Assembly (NCBI GenBank): GCA_022478985.1
Contig: JAKSZP010009236.1
Location: 216,233-280,232, forward strand
Reading direction: 5' to 3'
DNA length: 64,000 nt
Origin: Massospora cicadina
Taxonomy: Eukaryota > Entomophthoromycota > Entomophthoromycetes > Entomophthorales > Entomophthoraceae
In this document: positions 11,196-22,832 of the stretch, one piece after another
Numbering within the stretch: the first letter of the stretch is position 1
Layout: each line of letters opens with the position of its first letter
Translations under genes and position numbers: made by a program
The notes under the pieces: generated by a model
Database searches by the model: none
The model's input: the letters and a program-made list of their open reading frames with translations, nothing else
Told to the model about the DNA's origin: nothing

Positions 11196-12489
11196 ATCAT
11201 AGTATTCATGATTTTCTCATCTAAAGCTGAGAGAATATCAACAAACAGTTTCATGGCAAAATAATCACAGCCCTGAAAGTATAGTGGGTTATTAATGGCA
11301 CGGGAGTACCAGTTGCTCAAACTATTTTAATGCATTTCATAAAGATATCTAACAAGCCAATCCACAGGAAAATAGGGGTACATCAAAAGCACAGTTTTTA
11401 ACTAAATTTGTGAGAGGAAAAATGGCCAACGTTGCAATTTTTATCACTCTGGATAAGGTCATCACAGGTGATGTTGCACCAAATTAGGTAAAACTATGTA
11501 TGAAGACAGTATACCATAAATTAAAAGATAAACCTTAATATATTGAGCTTTAATAAATGAAATTCTCCAAGTACGCTGCAATCTCATTGGGTACTTTCAG
11601 AGCTGAGGTCCATCATAGAAATTCAAACTAAAATATGTATGGGAATTCAATATTGAAGTGTGAATTGCTGCATGTGTACCATCCCATACAGGGCCCATTA
11701 CACTTTTTATGTCAAGGTCCATGTATTGTTTTACCCCACAGCCCCCATGTCTTTCAAGCTTTCCCATTTGGGGTCCACTGATAGGCTGTCGTCATATTGG
11801 CAGGGGCTTTGTCATGGAGCGTGCAGATAATAATGAGTTAGGCCTGGTCTTTAGGATGAGTAAACACCCAAAGCACCAACAATAATTTCTTTATAGTCAT
11901 ACATTTTTTAGGGTGAAAAGAAACCAAAATAACCGTGAACATCAGTCAGGTTTTCTCAAATTTTGAGATAATACACACCAGATGTTCAGAGAACTTACTA
12001 AACTCACAAAAAACTTGGATTTGTAAGGATTTTTTAACTCACCTAGTAGAGTGGAAGGGGAATAATGGAGTGACAGCGGAACCTGTCATGGTCTGCTGCC
12101 CTATAAGGTCGCAAAAAGTAGGGGAATGAAAACAATTGCATTGGCCATCAGATAAACTACAAAATTTGACTATGAAAACCAACATTTTAAAAATCTTTAC
12201 AAGGCCAGATCAGTCTCAGACTGGACAGCTGACCTATGCTCAATTTTTGCCAAAAAGATTTTCTTCTAGAACAATCCCTCTTGGTGGATTGGCGACGCTT
12301 CATCCAGAGGGTGACTGTGTGCGCCAATGGCCAAGCCACATATGGCCAGTACCAGTGAGTAGAAAAGGGGCTTATTGCGCCCATACCAATCAGGACAGGC
12401 TCATGAGCCCTTGATAAAGGAGAATGGAGGTTGGGGATTATCAAGCTCTGAACTGACTTAATCCATTTTATTTTTGCCTAATATCAATT
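11196..12489. other. no gene recognised
   Basis: Possibly the upstream part of H (RNase H/integrase N-terminus), but no motif is readable. Both strands carry only short frames between 11,935 and 12,444. Confidence 0.3.
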
Positions 12490-12960
12490 TAATTTTATAA
12501 GTGGAACTTAAAATTGGTGGAGATAACCTCTTCCAGGGGATTATAGCTGGCGACCTTCTGCTGAAAAATGGCCCCTGGCCGCCCCCACTTTTCTAAAACA
12601 CCTTCCAAATTTTCTAGATCAACTCTAGAGGAGTTGACATGAGGGGATGACACTATTTTCAAGGGGTAAGCCATCGTCTATCTCTCATCTACAACATGGG
12701 CTATATCACCCAAAATGATGAGAGGGGAAGCCTCTGGCTTTCTCCACATACTGGTATGAGATAAATTCTACTATTTAATCTGAAGGGTTGCTCTTCAAGA
12801 CTTACAGGATTGATGTCAAATATTTCAACATCAAGGTAATCTTAGAATACTTGGCAGTGACATCCTCATCATATTTTGTGGCATTTTACGCTCAAGGGGA
12901 ACATAACTGGTTTTTGGCGTTCAATTGACAGATCAACATTGATCAATCTTCTGAAGTTGG
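12490..12960 (-). pseudogene. decayed ORF, paralogue of 7208-7690
   Basis: The minus-strand frame includes DIAHVVDER, a stop, TMAYPLKI, and further on FQQKVASYNPLEEVI. Its partner at 7208-7690 has NLAQVVDERLVSAYF. Upstream, VTAKYSKITLMLKYL here matches VSASNFNNIKALVKVF there. Stops interrupt both copies. No known family was recognised. Position just beyond the 3' side of element E suggests it belongs to older sequence under E, but this is inference. Confidence 0.3.
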
Positions 12961-13256
12961 GATTGTATATCAGTATAACTTACAAAAGCTCAAAATTACG
13001 TCCAGAAGATGGTGGTGAAATATCGGGGAGTAATTAAATAAGATTCAATATGCTGAGAATACAGGCAGTGATGCAAGGTAGTGACGAAGTCTATGGTGTA
13101 CTTGGGGGTCTTGTTATTATAGTGAAATGCATATTTTTGGTCAAACCAAATTCTCAACATTTTCACCCACTTGACCAATCATACGGGTCCAAAAATGCAT
13201 GCTGCCCGCAATAAGATTATAGGGGTTGGAGGCTGGCAATTAAGCGCCTGATGGAA

Positions 13257-14095
13257 TTACTTCATGTATTTGCCATGCACTCTGTTGATGATATGTCCTT
13301 GGATGGGATCCTTGAGTGTATACGTATTGGTTGAAGTCTTAGTTATTATCTCAAATGGTCCCTTCAATATCTGTTCAGTCTTTCTTGTCCTTTCAAACCC
13401 ATGGTTACTATAGTAAAGCACTCTCTCCCCTATGTTGAGGCAGCGCAGTGGATGGCAATTCCAATTGTCATGCTTACTACATCTCATTTTCTGTGCCAGC
13501 ACATTGGAATAGTCCACAGTTTGGAATTCAATCAATGCTTAGAAGAAATTCTCTAAATGTTGATTAGGGGCATTCCCTCATTGTGAACACAGGAGTATGG
13601 AATCAGAGGCATTGCGAGTTGTCACACTTACAAGAGTTGAAATGGTGATCTTCCTATATATGAGTAGAACGTGATATTATAGGAGAAGATGGTGGTAGGC
13701 AGAATGAGATTCCAACTATTTGGCCAGCCTGACAGCAAATTTTTCAGAATGACACCTAAAATCTATTGATCTTATCCACTGTAGCCATGGTTTCAGGGTG
13801 GTAGGTCATCAATAGGATTATGCAAAACCGTATCAGATTGTTAAGTTTGGCAATCACCTAAGAAGTAGAGTTAGTGCTGTTGTCTGTCAAATAATTTATG
13901 GCCATCATGGCTTATAGTTGATATTTGCTGAAATAAATTTGGCAGTTTCTCGGCCCCTATATCCCTGATCATTTTGGCATTGACCCATCTTATAAGGTGG
14001 ACAAAAACCATCACAATATAATTAATTGACCACCTAAGGTGACAAGCGGCTCCAAAATATCAACTGTCATTGTGTGGAACACAAAGTTTGGCTTG
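13257..14095 (-). pseudogene. E integrase core (part) and C-terminal domain
   Basis: The frame 13257-13535 ends with GPFEIITKTSTNTYTLKDP and then IINRVHGKYMK, the same C-terminal module seen in B1, B2 and A2. Towards 14095 the catalytic core continues through stops: FVFHTMTVDILEPL next to the A1 boundary, then LIRWVNAKMIR. Removing A1 joins this to the zinc-finger part at 35057, in the order expected from intact family members (CxxC finger, then WHTV..D..GPL). Integrase would insert cDNA into the genome. This copy is broken by many stops. Confidence 0.65.
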
Positions 14096-15214
14096 TGTTA
14101 AAATTTAAGGGTTTCCCACTGATTGTTCATGACTGATAGCCCCTAAATTTGATTAATTGCACAGGTTCAGTTTGTGCACCCTTCAAGTTGTCTGAAATAT
14201 GATATTCAATTCATAATAGTATGAAGATTTTAATCATAGTTGAAATAATAATTTCTGGTCCAACGCTTGTCCAGTATTTCACCTCAAAATACTCTTGATG
14301 TTTCTAGTAGAAAATTAACCCTTATCCACCTACTTGATCCACGCTCAAACCTAAGTTAAAGGCCTTTCCTCTGTTCTCGTGGAGTCTTCAGTAATTTTCG
14401 TCTCAGTTCAGCTTCTCAGCTCAGGATCTTCAATCCTTACTCTTTATCCTACTAAAGAGTACTTAATTAAAGCACACAGTAATAATTCTCTGAAGATGAA
14501 TAGAACCAAAACCAATAAGCATTCTTCTAATTACTCTGCCTTTTTAATTGTTAGAGTTTTTACTCATTTTTTATTTTAAATTATCAGGGGAATTTAAAGA
14601 GAATTTAGCGCTCAACCCTTGGTTGGCGCCTCAGCCATGAAATGGCATCCGTTGCCATTGATTTTCCCTTTATTTTTTCACCTGATGATCTTCCAAATCT
14701 TTTTAGGATTCCTTCATCAGACATCCTTAAGGCCTAAAATGGAAAGAGTCAGAAAACGTATCCAAAACTTTTTTCACTAAAATTCCAGCAAACCAACCAT
14801 ATTTGGTGAGCGGCCTGCTTTGATTTTTGGACTTATTATCCATTATGGCAGGTCGCGAACCAAAATGATCGATTTGCTAGTTGCAGGCAGCATCACTCAT
14901 CTCACAACTTTCTCCTTAAATTCCAAACTAGCTTGTGATGAGACCCAATTGATCCCAATTGGTACACCTGATAGTTAATCATCAATCAAATAACAGATGC
15001 CCCCCATTTCATTGGCTACTCTGTCTGACGAGATCTTAAGCATTCACCCAGATTGATCACTGATGGATCTCAACCAGGAGAATTACCTAAAATTCCTGAA
15101 CATTATTAGTCCAAAATCGGAGTCAACTGATATTTAATTACTCGCTATAGGGAATTATCCTATTGTGATCCATGGTAATATAAAAAGCTGGAAATGTGGA
15201 CAAAGAATCCAACA
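14096..15214 (-). repeat. A1 3' LTR (1119 bp)
   Basis: It matches the split 5' LTR and the A2 LTR (57032-58183) along its length, with shared blocks such as CTTGGTTGGCGCCTCAGCCATGA, trimmed here to that one example. The unit is long for a gypsy LTR. It ends with AACA directly followed by a polypurine tract on the minus strand. Confidence 0.85.
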
Positions 15215-15230
15215 CATCCCCCTCTTGCTT
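15215..15230 (-). other. A1 polypurine tract
   Basis: Minus strand AAGCAAGAGGGGGATG directly abuts the 3' LTR. A2 has the matching G-run at the same place. This is the usual plus-strand primer of LTR elements. Confidence 0.7.
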
Positions 15231-15759
15231 AGATTTCCAGTGAGAATAGGATCAGGACTGGAGATTACTGCATCAGACTCCAGGTCAAATATCTCTTGGG
15301 TTATAGTGGAGCACAGTCAATCTGCACTCAACGATGCTCAGGTTTCCTTCAGCATGCAGCTCTCTTCTTTTCTTCCTTTCTATAACCTCCTCAGAGCGCG
15401 GTCCCATGACCTCTATCATGCCAGGCTGATCAATTTACTTGTGATGAAAATAATCCTGAGATCCAGTTTTCCCCCATCAAGGCACATGACCCATTGTCAT
15501 ATTCAGGATTCTTGATCTGGCGTCCTTGATTTCCTGATCCTCCTCCTCCTTTCTTTGACAGGAGGTCCTCGCCATCAATGTTTGTTTTGTGGCACAATTA
15601 ATAGTGCTCATTTATATTTGCTCTTGTTATTTTTCTTGTAATAACCTATTAGCTCAAATCATTCTTAATTCTTCTCTGAAGAGCTTATCTCACTAACTTT
15701 GTGATAAATTCTTCTTAAATTGGAGCTTAATTGGATTTGAAGTGCATAATGTCAACTAT

Positions 15760-15767
15760 TATAAAAG
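15760..15767 (+). promoter_or_regulatory. TATA box of the A1 antisense gene
   Basis: TATAAAAG, 30 bp before the ATG at 15797. A2 has TATATAAG at exactly the same distance, inside a conserved block that includes GTCAACT, AAGTCC and AGCTCATATGTCAAAT. Confidence 0.65.
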
Positions 15768-15796
15768 TCCGACATCCCTTCGCTCATGCAGCTCAT

Positions 15797-16852
15797 ATGT
15801 CAAATTTAAAATCTCAGTACCAGAAACTGATTGACAGCATGTCTGATAAGGATGTTTGGCTCTTCCAACTGATGAGTTGATCTGCATAATGAAACCTCTT
15901 TTATGGTCCCTCTAGGCTCATACTCACAGTTAAGTACCCATAGCACTTCCTTTTGTGGAATTACAGGAAACGGTATCCAACCCTTACAAAACAAGATTAG
16001 CAATTGTCTTGAACAACTCATGACCACTTCTCCCTCTGTCGTCAATTCCTAAATTAGATTTTGAAACTCTCCTGGATTCAGCTCAATTTGCAGATCTTCC
16101 TACAACTTTGTTTAACCTCCTGAAGCAATGCCCTCAGCTCTTGATTGATCATTCACTTCCAGATCTGACTTGCTCCCAGAGTTCCTTTTCTGACTCAGCC
16201 GATTTTTATAAAACAAGCTGTTCTATCAACTGAACTAGCATTGGAAATCACAAACATTTCGAACTTCCCAAAACAGAATTGGGGACCTGAGTAACTGAGG
16301 CTTTTTCATAGATCTGAACCCCTCTAATCTCGAAAACATCCTATATCAAGAAATTGCAGCTTATGATATTTGTTTTGCCAGCCAAGCGCTTCAAAGTTGG
16401 GCCATGAAGCTTCCACCCCTCCTGGATTCCATCGCTCATTCTGCTTACTGTTCCAAAAAGCTTGTAATTGTCATCTGCAGGATACCATCTGCTCCCAGCA
16501 CAACTATCTCATTTCTGGAGCATCTCATTGGTATCTTTTTCCTGATGATTTTGATTGGGGAATGATTCAGCAACCCCCACGTAGTATCTCTTGCTTGATG
16601 CCAGCTCATATTTTTTATGTTCTTGACGAATCCCATTGGCAAGCCTCAAGGCCAATCTTCCAGATCTGGTGCCATATCAGGATTACTTGGGATTATTTTC
16701 TGACTGCCTCTTCTTTTTCTGTTGCTTCCCTCCCCAATCCAGGGCATCACATTTGGCAAGTACCAATATTTCCATATCTCTCCCCTGGTCACATTCTGAC
16801 AGGGATCAGCCTCCGCTCACCAAACTTGGCTTTGAGTAGGTCTAGCCCTTGA
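15797..16852 (+). pseudogene. family A antisense ORF, A1 copy
   Basis: The gene runs opposite to pol between integrase and the 3' LTR. The start MSNLKSQYQKLIDSMSDKDV matches MSNFKSRYQQLLNSLSDPDL in A2. The first frame stops after 28 codons. Homologous reading continues with shifts to the frame ending at 16852, where HNYLISGASHWYLF and MIQQPPRSI match the A2 frame. The protein would be about 330-350 residues, largely helical-looking, with no signal peptide or membrane segment seen. AATAAA follows at about 16963. I do not recognise the family. Antisense accessory ORFs at this site are known in some plant gypsy elements, such as maize Grande. Confidence 0.6.
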
Positions 16853-17299
16853 AAGCATCCAATCTCACATAGATTTTGATGGTTTGTTCGCTCCTACTGC
16901 GATCCATCCTCCCTCCCCCAAGAGGTGACATAGGCGGAATCATCCCCAAGTTGAAGATAACAATAAAAAGATTTTAAAATATTTCTTTTTTTTCTTTTTT
17001 TAATATTTTTCTCCACTATATTTTTATCAATTTTTTTCTTCTACTTTTTATATAAGACGTGACCTTAACTTGGTTCAGTGGTCCATCTTTTTTATTTATT
17101 CACCAAAACTGATTCTGAGGTATACTTTGAAATACCTGTTTTAAATGGCTCAGATATCTTATTTTTTAATACTTAACCATCTATTTTTGTTCAGCGATAT
17201 TTTTTGGATTTAACCAAATCATCAGGACATAACCACTCAATGGTTTAGCAGTCCTATAAAAATACTGTTATTTTTATTTTTTTCAATCCACAGCTTAAA

Positions 17300-18380
17300 A
17301 TATTTAACATGGACTCAAATCCTAAAATCCTTCCATTAAAGAGGTTCTTGATGGAATAGGAGTCCATTGCCATCTTGGCGATAATTGCAATGGACCCAAC
17401 CACAATGTATCTAGCTTGTTTCTTCTCCCAAAACTACACATATCGCTGTAAGCAACTTTTTCACCTATTTGGTATTATGATAAGGTGGGTCAGTTCTTAT
17501 ATTCCATCATTTTTGCCTTGATCCTTTTCTTTAAGGTCGTAACAAATGCTTACAAAATGCAGCTTAATCAAAATATTTGACAATTTAATCAGATACTGAT
17601 TAAAACTCATCCCTGATGTTGGTTAACCTCTGAATATAGAATCGGTGGCAACGTGGCCTTCCATCCATATATTAACTCAAATGGATTTTTTCCAATCCCA
17701 TTATGATGACTTATATTATATGCAAACGTCACTGAACTGAGGTTCATTCCCCATGCAGAAGTTCTCCCTGTGACTAGCTTCCTAAGAGTCATGGACGGTG
17801 TACCATTGACCCACTCTACCAGTCTGTTCATCTCCTGCTGTTAAGTTACTGATACAATTCCTCAGATCCACATTATCTCATTTAACCTTGGGATCACTTG
17901 AGATGTGATATTCTTTCCATTGTCACTCAACAAGATTTGAGGACATTCATGGCAGTATACTATTAGATCCAGGATAACCCTTGCAGTTCTTGTAGCGTCT
18001 ACTTTCACTAGGGCCTTCATTTTGATGCATCTAGTCAGATGGTCAATTGCAATGATGATGTATTTGACTCCCCCTGTACTCATGGTTAATGGGCCCCATC
18101 ACATCAATGGGCACTATATGCCAGGAAAATTCAGGGCAGACCAGTCAGTATAGAGTCATATTCTTATGTGGATTGTGCAACTGGAACTCCACACACAAGC
18201 CAGATAATCTGCTACATCGGAGTTAATGAATTCCTAGTAGTAATTCTGGCATATGTGATCAGTTGTCTTCCTCAAACCTCCATGCCTGACAACCTTATGC
18301 ATGGCTTGAATGATTGCCGCTTATTCTGATGGCTTTGGGAATAGTAATCATTTTCCATCGGTTGTCTTAAAAACTTAACC
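17300..18380 (-). pseudogene. A1 integrase
   Basis: The minus-strand frames give, in order: an N-terminal finger region (about 18130-18330); the core with the first Asp region and YIIIAIDHLTRC (17862-18083); LLSDNG with the second catalytic Asp kept; then VEWVNG carrying the Glu (17607-17831); and a degraded C-terminal tail. Stops separate these frames. The same protein in A2 is better preserved. Function would be cDNA insertion with a 5-bp target duplication. Confidence 0.7.
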
Positions 18381-18589
18381 TTCCATGGTCTCAGTGTTTT
18401 CCATTGCTTTCTGAAGCACACCTTGGGATTTCTCAGAGCTCGTTCCCAATTTCTCCATCAACAATTCTCCTTAATAGCTCATCCTCTTGCTGGTATAAAC
18501 TTGGACCATTGTTAAACTCAATAAACCATCTGAATTCTGATGAGAAGCTCCATCTTTGTAGATTATCTTATAATTATAGGTCTTAAACT

Positions 18590-18970
18590 TTAACGCCCAT
18601 CAGGCCAGTCATCCATCCAGTTTTCTTAGATTTTGTATCCAACGTAAAGAGGAGTGGTCAGTCACCACTTTAAAGTGCATTCCATGGATATACATCCAAA
18701 ACTGTTTACATGCATTAATTACCGTAAGTCATTCATGATCAGTCACAATGTAATTCATCTCAGCTTCTGATAGTGTCTGGCTCACATATGCTACCAGATG
18801 TTTGTTCCTGAGTTCATCTACTTAACTCATTGCAGCGCCAATCACTGTTAATAAAGCATCCATCTCTAGTATAGAGTCTCAGTTTGAAATTCGGATATTT
18901 CAATATCAGAGAATCTATCAAATACTGGCGTAATTTATCAAAAGAACTCTTGGCATCTTCATTCCAAACG
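18590..18970 (-). pseudogene. A1 RNase H
   Basis: Translation shows AYVSQTLSEAEMNYIV and FKVVTDHSSLRW, the standard gypsy RNase H signature, broken by stops. It lies directly between RT and integrase, as in A2. The enzyme would remove the RNA strand of RNA-DNA hybrids during reverse transcription. Confidence 0.65.
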
Positions 18971-19740
18971 AATTTTCTCTGGATCCCTCAGCAAATTAAA
19001 GAGCGCTCAGAATATCTTGAAAAATCCCTTATGAATCTCCATTAGTATCTGACCATTCCAAGGAACACTTGGAAATCTCGGAAACTTTTCAGAACAGCCA
19101 TTTGTTCTATGGCCTCAATTTTGTGGACTTGCAGCTGCAGTCCATCAGAGTTGATAACGAATCCCAGATATTCCAACTCTTTCTTGAAGAAGTGACACTT
19201 CCTCAGCTTGATCTTCAGGTTAGCTGCAGACAGTCTCCTAAAGACTCCTTCTAAGTGGTGTGAATGGTCAGTATATGTTCTAATGAACACATTTATATTG
19301 TCCATGTACACCAGGACGCATGACAACTTCAGCTCATTTAAGATAGCGTCCATGGCCCTCTGGAATGTCGCAGGTGCATTATATAGAACTTGGGGCATTC
19401 TCGTCAGTTGATACAGCCACTGCGCAGTAATTAACATTTATTTCTCCTGGTCTCCTGTTTTCAAATCTCTTTTATTTCAATATCCGATACTAGATCCATT
19501 GTGGAGAAATACTTCACTTCTCCCAAATGATCTAATGCATCATCAATTTGTGGTAGTAGATATAAATCCTTCTTCATTATCTTATTCAGCTTCCAATAAT
19601 TGATCATCACCTGTTTAGAGCCATCCTTTGACATGATCAAGATAAGGCTCACCCAGTGACTCAATAACAGAACTAGAAGCCCATGCTTCACAAGTTAACT
19701 GATTTCTATTTCCACTACTATGGCTGACTTCAACTTTTAA
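18971..19740 (-). pseudogene. A1 reverse transcriptase, YMDN active site
   Basis: Frame 19461-19691 carries the N-terminal fingers/palm (SKDGSKQVMINYWKLNKI and YFSTMDL with the motif A Asp). Frame 19042-19437 carries PQVLYNAPATFQRAMDAI and VYMDNINVF. The catalytic YxDD box reads YMDN (19297-19308), so the second Asp is Asn; A2 has the same change. The thumb follows with LEYLGFVINSDGL. The gene is cut by a stop and a frameshift near 19440. Confidence 0.75.
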
Positions 19741-20870
19741 AATCATTCAAATCCTTATTGGCAACTTTTCACTAGTGGTGACTTTGTGGATTACATTCCT
19801 CACGCATCCCAAATAGTAGTTGTCATGGGAAAATACTTCCCAATACTTGTCAAATAATTCAAGCACCTCCTCCAGCTGTCTGTCTATCAGATCAGCGAGT
19901 TGCTTTTTTCAACCAATAGATTGATACTTTAGGTCACCCCTGCCAGTAATCCCATTTCATAAAGGGTCCCAAATTCATGTAATTTCCTCAATTCAGCTGT
20001 TAGAATTATATGAACAAACATGATGACCTGATTCTTCTTTTTAGCATTAGGTGATCATGATCTTATTCTTCTCAATCTTCATCAGTTTTCAAAAAAATTT
20101 TCAAAAGAACACAAAATTATCCATGGCCTAGCATAATTAGACCAGGAGCCACCCAAGCCTCTACTATGGACTTCTTCCAGGGGCTTACGACTTCTCCATA
20201 CAGCAACTTGGGTATCTCCAACGTCAATCCCAATATTGAATATGATCTGTGATCCCGAGTGGTATGGTTCTCAAATTCTTTATCCTCAGCAAAATTACTT
20301 CATAATCCAGGAGTTCCATTGTCATTTCCTGTCGCTTTTGGCAAACTAATTGATAACAAATTGGGACAATGCAATCATTATAGAACAGATTGATGAAATT
20401 ATTCCCCCTGGCCAGTGGAGTTTACCATCTTTCTGATAAACCAATGGTAACGTCTGACCCAATATAGTCAAAAGATTATCTCAGAAGTTAAACTTAACTC
20501 TGTACTTTGATAAAATCTCTGTCCCAATAAGAATATCATAGTTTTGGTTGGCCAAAACTATGGCTGGAGCAGATACCACTAAAGATTTAAATAGAGTGGC
20601 AAAGTGCTATATGCTCCACAGAAAATATTGTATTCAGCCTGGATGTCCCATATATGCTTTCCTGTGTTCAAAATTGGCAAGATCCTCATGTTCTTCACCA
20701 TATTGGTCAATACGATATTGATAGGCGCTCCAATGTCAACTATCACCTGCTTCCATACTCAATTAACCAGTATAACAAAATATACATACACTTGGATCAT
20801 TGCAAAATCGTTTTTAATGAGTGTATATTGGCTTTATTTGCCAAATTGGAGGGTGTGAATAATTTGCACT
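19741..20870 (-). pseudogene. A1 protease and protease-RT linker
   Basis: The protease loop, on the minus strand near 20700-20740, reads VIVDIGAPINIV: the Asp and Gly remain but the Thr of DTG is Ile. The linker before RT is stop-rich and matches A2 62750-63300. The enzyme would be a retropepsin-type aspartic protease that processes Gag-Pol. Confidence 0.55.
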
Positions 20871-20879
20871 TATAGATCA

Positions 20880-22452
20880 AGAAACGATACCTTGATTGCG
20901 CTAATGAGGATAGACAGGTTTGCCTCATCTAATTTGGCCTCAAACAATTCTTTCAGATTCTTCAAAGCTCGAATCTTGCCCACTAGTTGTCATGGTTACA
21001 GCTGAGCAACTTTCTTGATTATTTCAAAATCATCCTTTTCTCTGGATCTGGTTACTGCATTAACATCTAAATTGGCAACTTTTTTTAGTTAATCGTGCAC
21101 GTTATCATCAATGACCATATCACTAATATCATTATCTTCATGCAAGAAATTGGGGGGAACAGGATTATCCACAGATCTAGACTTTTTCCCATCTAGGACA
21201 TGTGCCCTTTTACTGACTCCTGTGTGGGTTTGGACTCTTTTGCTTGGACTACATTTATTTGTTCTTAGGCTTCTTGCATTGAACAGCAAAGTATCCTTTT
21301 TCTCTGCACAGAAACAGTTTTTTCTTTCTTATTAATCTGCTTGAACTCTTTGGTCTTATTTCTCAACACAGTCAAATATTGGACTCCTTAGCACTCTCAG
21401 TCCCCTTTGTATGATTCATATTTCATACTGGACTCAGTTTGAAACTTCTATTAGGGGCATTTATGTAGCTCCTAATATCTTCAAATGATCACCATTTTCA
21501 AGGTGGTAATCTTATTAATGAACATGGAAGACATCATTTGATTTAAATTGCAATAGGGATGAAGGGCCACTTGCAATACTATCCATGCAAAAATTGTCCA
21601 GAATTTTTGCTCTTACAAAAACCTGAGATTCTTGGTATAAATGATTGGCAAAAATTGCTAAGGATTCATCCCTCTGGAATTGGATTCCCATAAATTCTTA
21701 TTTTTGCTTCAACATATTTGTGGGACTTCCAAATTCTTTCATGGTGGCCGCCTTGGCCTCTGAGTAGGACCAGCTGTCCCCCTCTGCATGGGGTAACACT
21801 AAGTTCTGACAATTGGTTTCCAAACAGTTCATCACCATCAATTCTTTTTGGCAATCATCATCCCAAACATTGTCATGTCAAAAAATCAAAAAACGCTGTG
21901 GCGTTATCCTGAAGGAATGTGGGCAATTTTGGATTAGCTCTAAATTCCTCCAAAGTTTCCCTATCACACTTTTAGTTCTCTACTTGACTGAATTGAGGAG
22001 TAATTTCGGGAGTCATCTCCAAAATGGCTGTAAATGCAGTCAGCATGTTTCATGGAATAGGTTACTTCCCAACTGGAGTTCTTGGGTTCTTTTCTTTGTG
22101 CATCAGTCGCCACATAGGGCCCACATTCACATTTTAGAGCCTTTAACTCTTTGACCTGCGTCATCAGACGCTCTATGTATGCACTGAATGTCCATGATCA
22201 AACTCAATCCGCTTAACATTCAGTTTTCAAAGGTAAAACTCCATAAACTAGATCTCCTTCCTTAGTCAATAATGACGTTACTTTTCCTAACAACTCATTG
22301 CCAAGACTAGAAATAACTTTATTATCTTTCTTGATCTTGTTAACTCTCCCCTCCAAGGTAGTGAATTCTTGATGATAGTTAGAGTTTAATGCATTCTTGT
22401 GGATGGTTGGAAATTCAAGCCAGAGTTTTCTTAACTTATCCTTGTACAACAT
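20880..22452 (-). pseudogene. A1 gag
   Basis: The N-terminal frame (22213-22452) contains a charged, coiled-coil-like stretch TTLEGRVNKIKKDNKVISSL. Middle frames lie at 21964-22164 and 21666-21854. Near 21285-21320 a degraded CCHC knuckle reads LCREKGYFAVQC, with one Cys lost and His replaced by Tyr. Position between PBS and protease defines it as gag. The capsid would package the element RNA. Frames are discontinuous. Confidence 0.5.
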
Positions 22453-22481
22453 CTTGTACTAGTGTATCCTACTCAACTACA

Positions 22482-22500
22482 CCCCAGTAGTGAGCTACAA
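22482..22500 (-). other. A1 primer-binding site
   Basis: Minus strand TGTAGCTCACTACTGGGG sits next to the end of the 5' LTR. It is close to the family B site TGGTGCTCACTACAGAGG, which suggests a common tRNA primer. Confidence 0.55.
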
Positions 22501-22501
22501 T

Positions 22502-22588
22502 TGTTAAATTTAAGTATTTTCCACTGATTGTTCATGACCGATAAACCCTAAATTTCCTAACTGCACAGGTTCAATTTATGCACTCTTT
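22502..22588 (-). repeat. A1 5' LTR, first part (87 bp)
   Basis: It begins TGTTAAATTT and matches the start of the 3' LTR. It breaks off at TTTATGCACTCTTT, the LINE target duplication, and resumes at 34006. Confidence 0.85.
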
Positions 22589-22832
22589 TATATTTATTTG
22601 TGGAAGGTCGACCTGGGGACAAGCACTTCCGATATAGTGGGAAATTTAATGAAATTCGAATAATTAAAGGCACCCCAGAGGGTTCAAGGCCCCTCTTGTT
22701 GTCTCCAGAATCACCAAGTTTAGGATGGTAGGTAAGGGGGTTATGCTGGCTTATTTTTGGATGCAGTCTGTTTGAAGGAAAGGCTCAACTTTTAGGAACC
22801 ATATGGGGAACTAATTGTTGATCATCCTTCCA

